This document shows, in pieces, positions 25,291 to 32,830 of a stretch of 64,000 nt of DNA. Within the stretch, counting starts at the first letter, position 1. The number at the start of each line of letters is the position of its first letter. Below the pieces are notes generated by a model. The model did not search any database. It had not been told where the DNA came from and saw nothing but the letters and a program-made list of their open reading frames with translations. A program made the translations under genes and the position numbers. This stretch comes from Sulfurovum zhangzhouensis (lineage in GTDB: Bacteria > Campylobacterota > Campylobacteria > Campylobacterales > Sulfurovaceae), in contig NZ_JAQIBD010000001.1 of assembly GCF_030347965.1 (NCBI RefSeq), forward strand, positions 124,001 through 188,000, given 5' to 3'.

Positions 25291-25847
25291 AAAAAGAAGT
25301 ACTTCTAAAACTGGCACGTGCCTCCATAGCTGAAGCAGTAGGACTTCCCTACCCTTTAGATTTGGATGGGATGATTCAGGATAATCCATGGCTAAAAGAT
25401 GAAGGTGCATGTTTTGTCACACTCACTACAGGGGATTATGATATGCTCAGAGGCTGTATCGGTTCTATAGTGGCACACCGTCCGCTTTACAAAGATCTTA
25501 TCCACAATGCTAAATCAGCAGCATTGAATGATCCGAGATTCCCTTCTCTTACTAAAGATGAGTTCGAAAAGATCACTGTTGAAGTCTCTATCCTTACACC
25601 TCCTCAAGAAGTCGAATACAGCTCTATCGATGACCTGCAATCAAAGATAAGAGTAGGTATAGACGGTGTGATCCTCAAACATGATGGCGCACATCAAGCA
25701 ACCTATCTGCCGCAAGTATGGGATCAGCTGCCGGATTTTAAAAGTTTTTTCATGCATTTATGTATGAAAGCCGGTATGGGTATGGAATGTCTTGCATTCC
25801 ACCCGCAGATATCAATCTATCAGGTAGAGGAATATAAAGAAGATTGA
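25287..25847 (+). CDS. amrA: AmmeMemoRadiSam system protein A (AMMECR1-like)
   Basis: A 186-residue AMMECR1-domain protein with the family signature LRGCIGS (about residues 54-60), followed by the conserved AALNDPRFPSL and EVSILTPPQEV segments. The cysteine of the signature is strictly conserved in the family and is a candidate nucleophile or modified residue. It starts inside the Memo-like gene (ATGA overlap), so all three system genes are translationally coupled. Confidence 0.93.
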   Translation: MKKEVLLKLARASIAEAVGLPYPLDLDGMIQDNPWLKDEGACFVTLTTGDYDMLRGCIGSIVAHRPLYKDLIHNAKSAALNDPRFPSLTKDEFEKITVEVSILTPPQEVEYSSIDDLQSKIRVGIDGVILKHDGAHQATYLPQVWDQLPDFKSFFMHLCMKAGMGMECLAFHPQISIYQVEEYKED

Positions 25848-25872
25848 ACAATTGTCTAATGGAGAATAAACA

Positions 25873-26487
25873 TTGAAAGACTTAGACTCACTTATTGACT
25901 CAATCATTATGGATAGAGTACTTAAAAGCAGAACTATCATTGAAGCATTTGAAAACGTCGATAGAGCAGATTTTGTTCCTGATATGTTCAAAGAGAGTGC
26001 TTATGTAGATGCACCGCTTGGCATTGGAGAGAACCAGACCATCTCCCAACCTACAACAGTTGCCTTCATGCTTGAACACCTCGCTCCCAAAAAAGGAGAT
26101 AAGATATTGGATATAGGTGCCGGGTCTGGATGGACCACTGCCATTCTTTGTCATATTGTTGGAGAAGAAGGAAGTGTTTTAGGGTTGGAAAGGATAGGCT
26201 CTTTAGTAGAACTCGGCAAGTTCAATCTTGCCAGATACTGCCATGATGATAGATGCAGGATCGAAAAGGCCGGAGATAAACTCGGTGTTCCCGGAGAAAA
26301 ATTCGATAAGATACTCGTTTCAGCATCTGCTGATGAACTACCCGAAGAGCTCATTGACCAGCTTAATATCGGGGGGAAACTTGTCATCCCTGTACAAAAC
26401 TCTATAGAAGTGATCACCAAAACTTCTGAAGATGAGTATCAAAGAGAGAGTATCTATGGTTTTGTATTTGTTCCATTGGTCTATTAA
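25873..26487 (+). CDS. pcm: Protein-L-isoaspartate O-methyltransferase
   Basis: A 204-residue Pcm that methylates isoaspartate in aged proteins so that it can revert to aspartate. Seen are FVP near residue 35, the GENQTISQPTTVAFM pre-motif, the SAM-binding ILDIGAGSGWTTAIL (about residues 77-91) and KILVSASADELP. The only upstream start in frame is TTG at 25873, with GGAG 9 bases before it; the next ATG would remove 12 residues. It follows the AmmeMemoRadiSam genes by 25 bases and may share their transcript. Confidence 0.9.
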   Translation: MKDLDSLIDSIIMDRVLKSRTIIEAFENVDRADFVPDMFKESAYVDAPLGIGENQTISQPTTVAFMLEHLAPKKGDKILDIGAGSGWTTAILCHIVGEEGSVLGLERIGSLVELGKFNLARYCHDDRCRIEKAGDKLGVPGEKFDKILVSASADELPEELIDQLNIGGKLVIPVQNSIEVITKTSEDEYQRESIYGFVFVPLVY

Positions 26488-26541
26488 TGACTCTCAGCTC
26501 ATAAGAGGATAAACGTATAAAGATAAAGGAGCCATTCCCTG

Positions 26542-27018
26542 ATGTACACAGAAGACCATGAAAAGTTTATCAAACGTTGCATTGAGCTAGCCCAAGAGGC
26601 ACTCGATACTGGTGACAATCCTTTCGGTTCTGTAGTGGTCAAAGACAATGAGATCATTGCGGAAGCACGCAACAGTTCCCTGCATGATGACATCACAGAC
26701 CATGCGGAGATCATCGCGATGAGAAAAGCTAAACAGGTACTTGGCACTTCTGATCTTTCCGGATGTATACTCTACTCCAACTGCGAACCCTGCCCCATGT
26801 GCTCTTTTATGATGCGTGAACAAAAGATCAAAGAAGTGGTTTTTGCCCTTCGGACGCCACATATGGGAGGATACTCCAGGTGGGATATCCTCCAGGATGA
26901 AGGACTGACACGTTATGCCCCTGTATTTTCTACTCCACCAAACATCATTGCCGGTGTACTTGAAAAAGAAGCAGCAGAGCAGTTTGAAAAAGCGGGATGG
27001 ACGATACACAAGATATAA
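26542..27018 (+). CDS. CMP/dCMP-type nucleoside deaminase (guanine deaminase or TadA-like)
   Basis: A 158-residue zinc-dependent deaminase with the catalytic HAE (in DHAEIIAMR, near residue 53) and PCPMC (near residue 84). Length and the aromatic C-terminal part resemble guanine deaminase (GuaD) and related purine deaminases more than tRNA adenosine deaminase, but the substrate is not settled by sequence. AAAGGAG lies upstream. It is the last conserved gene before the cassette-like region. Confidence 0.85.
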   Translation: MYTEDHEKFIKRCIELAQEALDTGDNPFGSVVVKDNEIIAEARNSSLHDDITDHAEIIAMRKAKQVLGTSDLSGCILYSNCEPCPMCSFMMREQKIKEVVFALRTPHMGGYSRWDILQDEGLTRYAPVFSTPPNIIAGVLEKEAAEQFEKAGWTIHKI

Positions 27019-27171
27019 ACTTATATCATCATTCTCAACATATCCTAAAATCCACACTATCTACTCACCAAGTATAGCAGGAGATAGTTAACTCTTATCA
27101 TTCTAAAAATATTTATAAAAAAGTTGGAAAATATTGCGTTTTGTAATATTTCTTGAAATTAGCCGGACATT

Positions 27172-27230
27172 TTTTGTATACTACTAATACTTCATACAAG
27201 GGGAAAGAGGACATTTTGTTCCTCTAATAA
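27172..27230 (+). repeat. 60-bp leader repeat, copy A
   Basis: A block running from TTTTGTATACTA through CTTCATACAAGGGGAA and TTTGTTCCTCT, with a close relative at 49948-50007 in the same orientation. Both copies follow the end of a plus-strand gene and lead into an ORFan gene. The inner part can fold (AGAGGA / TCCTCT). It could be a mobile promoter-leader or a recombination site. Confidence 0.6.
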
Positions 27231-27233
27231 ATA

Positions 27234-27240
27234 GTTAGGC
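27234..27240 (+). other. GTTAGGC motif, integron-type recombination core
   Basis: GTTAGGC fits the GTTRRRY consensus at the right end of integron attC sites. It lies 15 bases before the start codon of an ORFan gene and is matched by the inverse motif GCCTAAC just after that gene. Seven bases alone would not be convincing; the pairing and the repeat downstream make it worth recording. Confidence 0.5.
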
Positions 27241-27255
27241 AATAGGAGACATAAC

Positions 27256-27954
27256 ATGCCAGTAGATGCAACACAGGCAAGAGAAATAATCTCAGGATTG
27301 AAGTGGTACTTCCAAGCCAAAAACTTAGCTTTGAAAAATGCACTATCCATAAGAACTCCTCTCTCAGTTGATCAGCAAAACGACATTCGAACATATTATT
27401 CGCTTTATCTCGCTAACTTACTTTCAGCTACGGAAATGCTCTTAGAAAAAGAATACCCCCTTTCACAAGACTTTAAACAAGAAATTGAAGCTGCTTTATC
27501 ATTTCCTGAATATTCAGATGGAGAAAATAACTACTCCTATTTGAGAGAACTAAGAAACGCCGTAATTCACAGGGGCTTTGATATCTCCAGTTCAGCACAC
27601 ACTATAGATGACGTGCCACTTATGATAGCACCGCAAACTATCGTAAACCGGAGTGGAAAAAAGTCATATTCAGCCTTTGGCTTTTACCTGCTTGAAATGA
27701 TTTCAAAATGTGAATCCGTCATCGGTCATCTCATTGAACAACATCTTCAATCAAAAGGGCTACTGAAACCTTTACCTACTCATGAGCAAATGGTGGCGGA
27801 AACCAAGGTCCACTTATCTAGCGCTGTTGGCATTCCCGAGTGGGTGAAAAACATGGGATCTAGCCATTTGGAAAACATTGATCACGAAAAAATGCAGCTG
27901 GAACAAATAAAAAGTTTTGTGGCTGTTCTTCATGAAAATCCACTTGGTTCATGA
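27256..27954 (+). CDS. Hypothetical protein in an integron-cassette-like unit
   Basis: A 232-residue soluble protein that I do not recognise with certainty. It is largely helical. The central part NNYSYLRELRNAVIHRGFD (about residues 94-112) resembles the RN...HRG pattern of HEPN/MAE_28990-like proteins, which are often RNases or toxin-associated, but I cannot confirm this. AGGAG lies 7 bases before the ATG. The gene is framed by GTTAGGC upstream and GCCTAAC right after the stop, and a 68-bp repeat follows. It has no relation to its neighbours, so gain by transfer is likely. Confidence 0.8.
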   Translation: MPVDATQAREIISGLKWYFQAKNLALKNALSIRTPLSVDQQNDIRTYYSLYLANLLSATEMLLEKEYPLSQDFKQEIEAALSFPEYSDGENNYSYLRELRNAVIHRGFDISSSAHTIDDVPLMIAPQTIVNRSGKKSYSAFGFYLLEMISKCESVIGHLIEQHLQSKGLLKPLPTHEQMVAETKVHLSSAVGIPEWVKNMGSSHLENIDHEKMQLEQIKSFVAVLHENPLGS

Positions 27955-27957
27955 TAT

Positions 27958-28028
27958 GCCTAACAAATCAAAGGAGACCAATCAAAAACCCGCAGGCGGC
28001 TTTTTGATTGCTCATTTTAAACGTAATA
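27958..28028 (+). repeat. attC-like 68-bp repeat, copy 1
   Basis: Begins GCCTAACAAATCA three bases after the stop codon, contains an imperfect hairpin (CAATCAAAAA / TTTTTGATTG around CCGC-AG-GCGG), and ends CTCATTTTAAACGTAATA. Measured from TAAC it is 68 bases long. Copy 2 at 28483-28550 is also 68 bases and matches at both ends but not in the middle, the pattern expected of attC sites. The right end CGTAATA is not the canonical GTTRRRY. Confidence 0.6.
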
Positions 28029-28044
28029 CATATAAGGAAGTCAC

Positions 28045-28476
28045 TTGGAAGCAGTACAGCAAAATAGACTCAGCAATATAGGAACAATCATTGGACTGAT
28101 CGCACTTGGTATAGCGATATTTCATTTTTTTCTCGGTCCTATCGAAAAGTCACCGACACTTGAAGAGTACGTAGCCGAAAAGACTATTTCTATCAAATCT
28201 GCTATATCATCAAAACTCAAAGGCGAAGAAGTAGTTACCAGACAAGAGAGATCTATCGGAACTGATGAGATAGTGGGTTACGTTGTTATTATACTTGGTT
28301 TTGCAGCTATATGTTTTGGCGTCATTGGATTTCTTAAAAAAGAGGAGTGGAAAGTCAGCAGTGTAGCTGTAACAATAGGGGCAAGTGCCCTGATTTTTAA
28401 ATTTGCTATAGCCGTAGCCGGTGCGATTCTTCTTATTGTACTGATAGGTACATTGCTGGGCGGATTTGGGCTTTAA
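28045..28476 (+). CDS. Small membrane protein in an integron-cassette-like unit
   Basis: A 143-residue protein with about three hydrophobic helices: residues 13-30, 75-95 and 103-139 (probably two passes). Between the first two lies a soluble stretch with the charged TLEEYVAEKTISIK. I do not recognise the family. Start is TTG at 28045 with AAGGAAG 4-5 bases upstream; no ATG is available. It begins 16 bases after repeat copy 1, and its stop is 6 bases before repeat copy 2, so gene plus repeat forms a 522-bp unit. Confidence 0.72.
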   Translation: MEAVQQNRLSNIGTIIGLIALGIAIFHFFLGPIEKSPTLEEYVAEKTISIKSAISSKLKGEEVVTRQERSIGTDEIVGYVVIILGFAAICFGVIGFLKKEEWKVSSVAVTIGASALIFKFAIAVAGAILLIVLIGTLLGGFGL

Positions 28477-28482
28477 AATAGA

Positions 28483-28550
28483 TAACAATTCATTTTAGTC
28501 CTTTCAAATCCAACAACAGCGCTTTTTGATAACTCATTTCAAACGTAATA
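28483..28550 (+). repeat. attC-like 68-bp repeat, copy 2
   Basis: Begins TAACAATTCA and ends with GCTTTTTGAT, CTCATTTC and AAACGTAATA, aligning without gaps to 27961-28028 at about 47 of 68 positions. The first 10 bases match at 9 and the last 28 at 25, while the middle is unrelated. It follows the membrane protein gene at almost the same distance as copy 1 follows its gene. Confidence 0.6.
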
Positions 28551-28703
28551 TAAACTCAAAATATTATAGTTCTGAACAGTATTTAACCATTAGCTATAAG
28601 TAATAAATATAAAATTCAAATGATCAAATTATAATCACTCTGTTGCTCTTATTTCCCTTACTATGCATTATAATTAAACAAAGAACCTAACAAGGATAAG
28701 ACA

Positions 28704-29564
28704 ATGAAAGAGTATATAGGTGCCTACTTTCAAGGCAAAGAACAAGTCAATGGCTTTATCGAAGACAGTGTATTGAATCTTGGTGCACTGAGTACATTTG
28801 AAGAAACTAATTTCGAAAATCTATTCCATGTCTTTAAGTCACTGGAACTGGTCTATGTTGTTGATGCAAAAACCTCTGTACAAAGCTCGCCGAATTACCA
28901 TCCAACCCGTATCGATAAAGAAGCAATGGATATCAGTAGAGCTTATCTGCTGGAACGTTTGGAGGTCAAAGAGAACGGATTTGCCTTCACTGCACCCTAT
29001 AAAAGTGCAGCGACTCAAACACTCTGTATCACGGCATCAAAAAAAGAGGGTGATAAGATCATCTTCATGGACTTTGATCTTAAAAGACTCCTGGAGAGAC
29101 TTGGACTGATCGAAAGACATGCCGGGTTTGATGGTGTACAACTCGGTTTTTACCTCTTTACCGGTGCCTTTATGGCTATCATCGCTTTGGCAGCAGTCCT
29201 CTATTCACTCTTTGACTTTGCAGGCAATGTGATGGTGCTGAACCTTGATATTCATACGATCTTTAAGCCGATCATTGCCGCAACTCTGGGACTGGCGATC
29301 TTTGACCTGGCCAAAACGGTCTTGGAGCAAGAGGTCTTTTATAAAAGTTACGTCAAGAACTCAAAAGAAGAGGTCAAACTGCTAACCAAGTTCCTCTTTA
29401 CGATTCTGATCGCCCTTGCGATCGAGACCTTGATGGTAGTATTTAAAATAGCGATGAAAGAAGATGGCGAGATGGTCAATGCACTCTATCTAATGGGTGG
29501 TATCTCATTCATCATTCTTTCACTGGCGATCTTTATCTACCTGACACAAAGAAAGGTCTCTTAG
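28704..29564 (+). CDS. Four-helix membrane protein with N-terminal sensor-like domain
   Basis: A 286-residue protein. The first 140 residues are soluble and contain a stretch (VVDAKTSVQSSPNYHPTRID, then a strand-rich region ending IIFMDFDLKRLLERLGL) reminiscent of PDC/Cache-type sensor domains, though no transmembrane helix precedes it. Four hydrophobic helices follow at about 146-170, 186-208, 226-247 and 262-282. No catalytic domain is present. It is 54 bases upstream of the GCS2-like ligase gene and probably in the same operon. Function unknown. Confidence 0.75.
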   Translation: MKEYIGAYFQGKEQVNGFIEDSVLNLGALSTFEETNFENLFHVFKSLELVYVVDAKTSVQSSPNYHPTRIDKEAMDISRAYLLERLEVKENGFAFTAPYKSAATQTLCITASKKEGDKIIFMDFDLKRLLERLGLIERHAGFDGVQLGFYLFTGAFMAIIALAAVLYSLFDFAGNVMVLNLDIHTIFKPIIAATLGLAIFDLAKTVLEQEVFYKSYVKNSKEEVKLLTKFLFTILIALAIETLMVVFKIAMKEDGEMVNALYLMGGISFIILSLAIFIYLTQRKVS

Positions 29565-29618
29565 GGGCTGACAAGCCATTGCAATGTATAATAGATAAAA
29601 GCATTGAATGGACTATAA

Positions 29619-31040
29619 ATGGGCTCAGAGATACACAAAGAAGCATTTACAGAACAGGATTACCAAGCATTTGAAGATGCTTGGCTCTCTGAGCTTGCGT
29701 TTGTCCAGCAACTCTTCACTGAAAATGGTGAACACTTTAGCGAGTCTAAACATCTGGGTTATGAGCTGGAAGCATGTATACTCGATGCGAAATATCAGCC
29801 TGCACCGATCAATCAAAAGATACTTTCAAAACTTGACCCTTCCCTCTTTACCAATGAACTTGCCAACTATGATCTAGAGATCAACGGTAGTATATTTAAC
29901 TTTGGTCCCTCCACTCCTATTGAACTAAAACAGAACCTTATGATGCTCTGTCATAAAGCTGGAACAGCTGCCAAAAAGTTCGATTCCCATCTTGGTCTTT
30001 TTGGAGTATTTCCCAAGCTCATGCCGGAGCATTTTGATCCCAAGCAATACCAGTCAGATATGAGGCGTTATACACTGGCATCTCAGAGGATATATGAACT
30101 CCGTCATGAGAGTATCCATGTGCTTTTGCATGGGGAGGATGAAGTAAAACTGGATAGAGATGATGTTATGAGCGAAGCACTATGTACGTCACTGCAGATA
30201 CATTTTCAAGTCCCTTTTTCTCGTGCAACAGAGTATTATCATGCTGCACTGATAGCGTCTGTGATAATGGTAGGGTTTGGAGCCAATGCTTCATTGGTAC
30301 TGGGCAAAAGAGCATGGCATGAATCCCGTATCCCTATCTTTGAACAGTCAACAGATGCCAGAGACCAAAAAAGACGGGAAAAAGGCGATGAGAAAAGAGT
30401 GCACTTTGCGCATGGTTATATCAACTCTTGGCTTGATCTGTTCGAACAAAATAAGGACTTTAAGATCTTGTTTCCCGATGTGGTTGATGCACCTGTAGAA
30501 AAGCTCTATCACTTTAATCTTCATAATGGAACGATATGGAGATGGATACGTCCTATCATCTCTCAAGGCAAGGACGGGAAATGGGGACTTCGTATGGAAC
30601 TTCGTGTCCTTCCTGCAGGTCCTACTCTTATCGATATACAGACAAATCTTTGGTTTTTTATCGGTCTTATAGAAGGCTTGGTCAAAAAAGGAATAGATCT
30701 TACTCTGATTCCATTTGAAGTACTCAAAAATGATTTCTATCATATAGCAAAATACGGTATGCAACATACTTTTCATGAACCCCTTGAAGGTCAAACTGTG
30801 GTACTGAATGAGTGGATATCACAAGAGGGACTAAATCTGGCAAAAGAGGGATTTGAATCTCTAGGAGTGAAGGATATGCAACCTTATCTGGATATCATCC
30901 AAGCACGTGCCCGAACAGGACAAAACGGTGCAGTGTGGCAACTCAAACATTTTGAAAAACATAATAATATCAACAAGCTCGTGGAGGATTATATGACAAA
31001 TTTTGAAGCTGATACTCCTGTACACCAATGGAGCCTATAA
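29619..31040 (+). CDS. Glutamate-cysteine ligase-like carboxylate-amine ligase
   Basis: A 473-residue member of the glutamine-synthetase-fold amide ligases (GCS2/YbdK-like). LGYELEACILD (about residues 46-56) holds the Glu-type metal ligands, NYDLEINGSIFNFGP the second acidic set, and MELRVLPAGPTLIDIQTNLWF the C-terminal substrate part. Such enzymes join a carboxylate to an amine with ATP. Glutathione precursor synthesis is possible, but no gshB-like partner is adjacent. Instead it overlaps (TAATG) an aspartoacylase-family hydrolase, suggesting a linked amide-forming and amide-cleaving pair. Confidence 0.78.
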   Translation: MGSEIHKEAFTEQDYQAFEDAWLSELAFVQQLFTENGEHFSESKHLGYELEACILDAKYQPAPINQKILSKLDPSLFTNELANYDLEINGSIFNFGPSTPIELKQNLMMLCHKAGTAAKKFDSHLGLFGVFPKLMPEHFDPKQYQSDMRRYTLASQRIYELRHESIHVLLHGEDEVKLDRDDVMSEALCTSLQIHFQVPFSRATEYYHAALIASVIMVGFGANASLVLGKRAWHESRIPIFEQSTDARDQKRREKGDEKRVHFAHGYINSWLDLFEQNKDFKILFPDVVDAPVEKLYHFNLHNGTIWRWIRPIISQGKDGKWGLRMELRVLPAGPTLIDIQTNLWFFIGLIEGLVKKGIDLTLIPFEVLKNDFYHIAKYGMQHTFHEPLEGQTVVLNEWISQEGLNLAKEGFESLGVKDMQPYLDIIQARARTGQNGAVWQLKHFEKHNNINKLVEDYMTNFEADTPVHQWSL

Positions 31041-32065
31041 TGAAAAAACTTACTATTGTGAATGAGTTCCCGGAAAAGTTCTTAGAGATCAATTACCGTG
31101 ATATCAAAGAGATATTTGATAGTCCTACACTTGTACATCTCAAAGGCGATAAAGAACCTGCCCTATTTATCTCTATCATGCTGCATGGCAATGAGTACAG
31201 CGGTTTACTGATCATGCAAGAGATTCTTAAAAAATATCAAAAAAAAGGATCCTTTCATCTGCCAAGAAGTATATGGCTCTTTGTGGGAAATGTCGAAGCA
31301 GCCTTTTTAGGACTTAGAAGACAGGATAATGAACTTGATTTCAACCGTGCCTGGCCAGGTACACCACACCCTGATGACCTTACGTCAAAACTCATCACTG
31401 AAGTAATGGCAAAGATCACTGAAAAAGAGCTCTTCGCTGCAATTGATCTACACAACAATACAGGCACAAATCCACCCTATGGATGCATCTCGGTTGTCAA
31501 TGAGAAAAATAAATATCTAAGCAGTCTTTTCAATCATATCGGTATGGTGTTTCATACGCCAAAAGGTGTCTCAACCATGGCCTTTGACGACATCTGTCCT
31601 GCGATCACTCTGGAATGTTCTACTCCTGGAAATACTCTGGGTATAGAAAAAGCCGTATCGCTCATAGATGATCTGATGCATATGGACCATTTCCCGGAGA
31701 AAACACTTCCTGAACACGACCTTCAACTGGTACAAAACAATGCAGTGCTCAAGATTGCCGAGGATGTCACCTTTGGCTTTGAAGAAGAACAAGAGGCGTA
31801 TGAACTTACATTGATAGACAACTTTGACCGTCATAACTTTACCCGTCTTGAACAGGGTGAAGTATTTGCACATACTACGATATCCAGACCGCTCATTGCC
31901 ACTGCCGAGGACGGTACTGATATCACTGATGATATTATCAAGAATGACAATGGTGCATTATCGCTTAAAAAAGCGCTTATGCCTGCTATGATCACACTTG
32001 ATAAAAAAATTATCCTTCAAGATTGTCTTTGTTATTTGCTGGAAGATTATGAAAAAACTTATTAA
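31040..32065 (+). CDS. Succinylglutamate desuccinylase/aspartoacylase family hydrolase
   Basis: A 341-residue zinc hydrolase of the M14/AstE-AspA superfamily. Zinc-site residues appear in MLHGNEYSG (His and Glu, near residue 50), the active-site set in DFNRAWPG, and the second histidine in AAIDLHNNTG. A C-terminal beta-rich domain follows. It cleaves amides of an amino acid; the substrate is unknown. Start is ATG 31040, coupled to the ligase upstream. Its 3' end overlaps the signal-peptidase-like gene by 17 bases. A distant relative lies at 60643-61692. Confidence 0.82.
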   Translation: MKKLTIVNEFPEKFLEINYRDIKEIFDSPTLVHLKGDKEPALFISIMLHGNEYSGLLIMQEILKKYQKKGSFHLPRSIWLFVGNVEAAFLGLRRQDNELDFNRAWPGTPHPDDLTSKLITEVMAKITEKELFAAIDLHNNTGTNPPYGCISVVNEKNKYLSSLFNHIGMVFHTPKGVSTMAFDDICPAITLECSTPGNTLGIEKAVSLIDDLMHMDHFPEKTLPEHDLQLVQNNAVLKIAEDVTFGFEEEQEAYELTLIDNFDRHNFTRLEQGEVFAHTTISRPLIATAEDGTDITDDIIKNDNGALSLKKALMPAMITLDKKIILQDCLCYLLEDYEKTY

Positions 32066-32714
32066 AATCTCACTGATCTTTGGAGGACTATTACTTGTAC
32101 TACTGAGTTTTATACGTATCTATAAGATATCGGATATCAGTATGAACTATATGATGGTAGATGAAGATATGGTCATTGTTGAAAACTTCAGTGCAGGTGT
32201 ACATATCCCTTCTTTTTTCTTTTTCCTCAAAGGACACTTTATTGACAATGAAAAAGGGATAGAACGCGGTGATATCATGGCATTTAAGCGTCATCCATTG
32301 GATAAGGGGCTATTTATTAAACGGGTAGTTGCACTGCCTGGGGATAAAGTCTATCAGGAGAACAAGGACTTCTATCTTCAGATCGGATCAGATAGAGAAA
32401 AAACCGTATCATTCGGACAGAAATACGGTATAGCAATTGTTCAAATTGCCAATGAGATTTGGCTCAAAAATCCTTACACACATTTTTATGGTGTTACACA
32501 TTCAAATGAAATTATCGGACCTTCTGAACTTATCACCTATGCACCAACCGTCATTCCTGAACATCAATACTTTTTTATGGGTGACTTTAGGGACAACTCT
32601 AGAGATAGCCGTTTTTTTGGCCCGGTCCACTATAATAATATCTATTATAAGGTTTGGTACGTAATAAAAAAATCACATACACTTACAGAACTCTCTTCTA
32701 TTAAACAGTTTTGA
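32049..32714 (+). CDS. Signal peptidase I-like protein (second copy type)
   Basis: A 221-residue S26-family peptidase-like protein with a single N-terminal anchor (about residues 5-22). The nucleophile position is in DISMNYMM, where the canonical SMEPTL proline motif is degenerate. The general-base lysine is in LFIKRVVALPGDKV, and box E is GDFRDNSRDSRFFGPV. The degenerate first box and the operon setting suggest a specialised processing enzyme, rather than the general LepB. It overlaps the hydrolase gene by 17 bases. Confidence 0.8.
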   Translation: MKKLIKISLIFGGLLLVLLSFIRIYKISDISMNYMMVDEDMVIVENFSAGVHIPSFFFFLKGHFIDNEKGIERGDIMAFKRHPLDKGLFIKRVVALPGDKVYQENKDFYLQIGSDREKTVSFGQKYGIAIVQIANEIWLKNPYTHFYGVTHSNEIIGPSELITYAPTVIPEHQYFFMGDFRDNSRDSRFFGPVHYNNIYYKVWYVIKKSHTLTELSSIKQF

Positions 32715-32803
32715 GCTCCACAGCTTCTTATCAGTATCCATTTAGATCTATAAAGAATGAAGAAGTAAAAAGAATATAGAAAAGTTAGATCAATTTTTAA
32801 AGA

Positions 32804-32824
32804 GCCTGTATCATTGATACAGGC
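32804..32824. terminator. Bidirectional terminator between the peptidase-like gene and hemL
   Basis: Perfect 9-base stem GCCTGTATC / GATACAGGC with loop ATT. On the plus strand ATATTTTTAAG follows, and on the minus strand TCTTTAAAAATTG. It sits between two convergent genes, serving both. Confidence 0.85.
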
Positions 32825-32830
32825 ATATTT

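Noticed and set aside
27985-28012. Simple Rho-independent terminator as the full explanation for repeat copy 1
   Set aside because: The hairpin with T-run fits a terminator, but copy 2 lacks the matching left arm while both keep the outer ends, so the repeat is better explained as a site with a variable middle. Termination may be an added effect.
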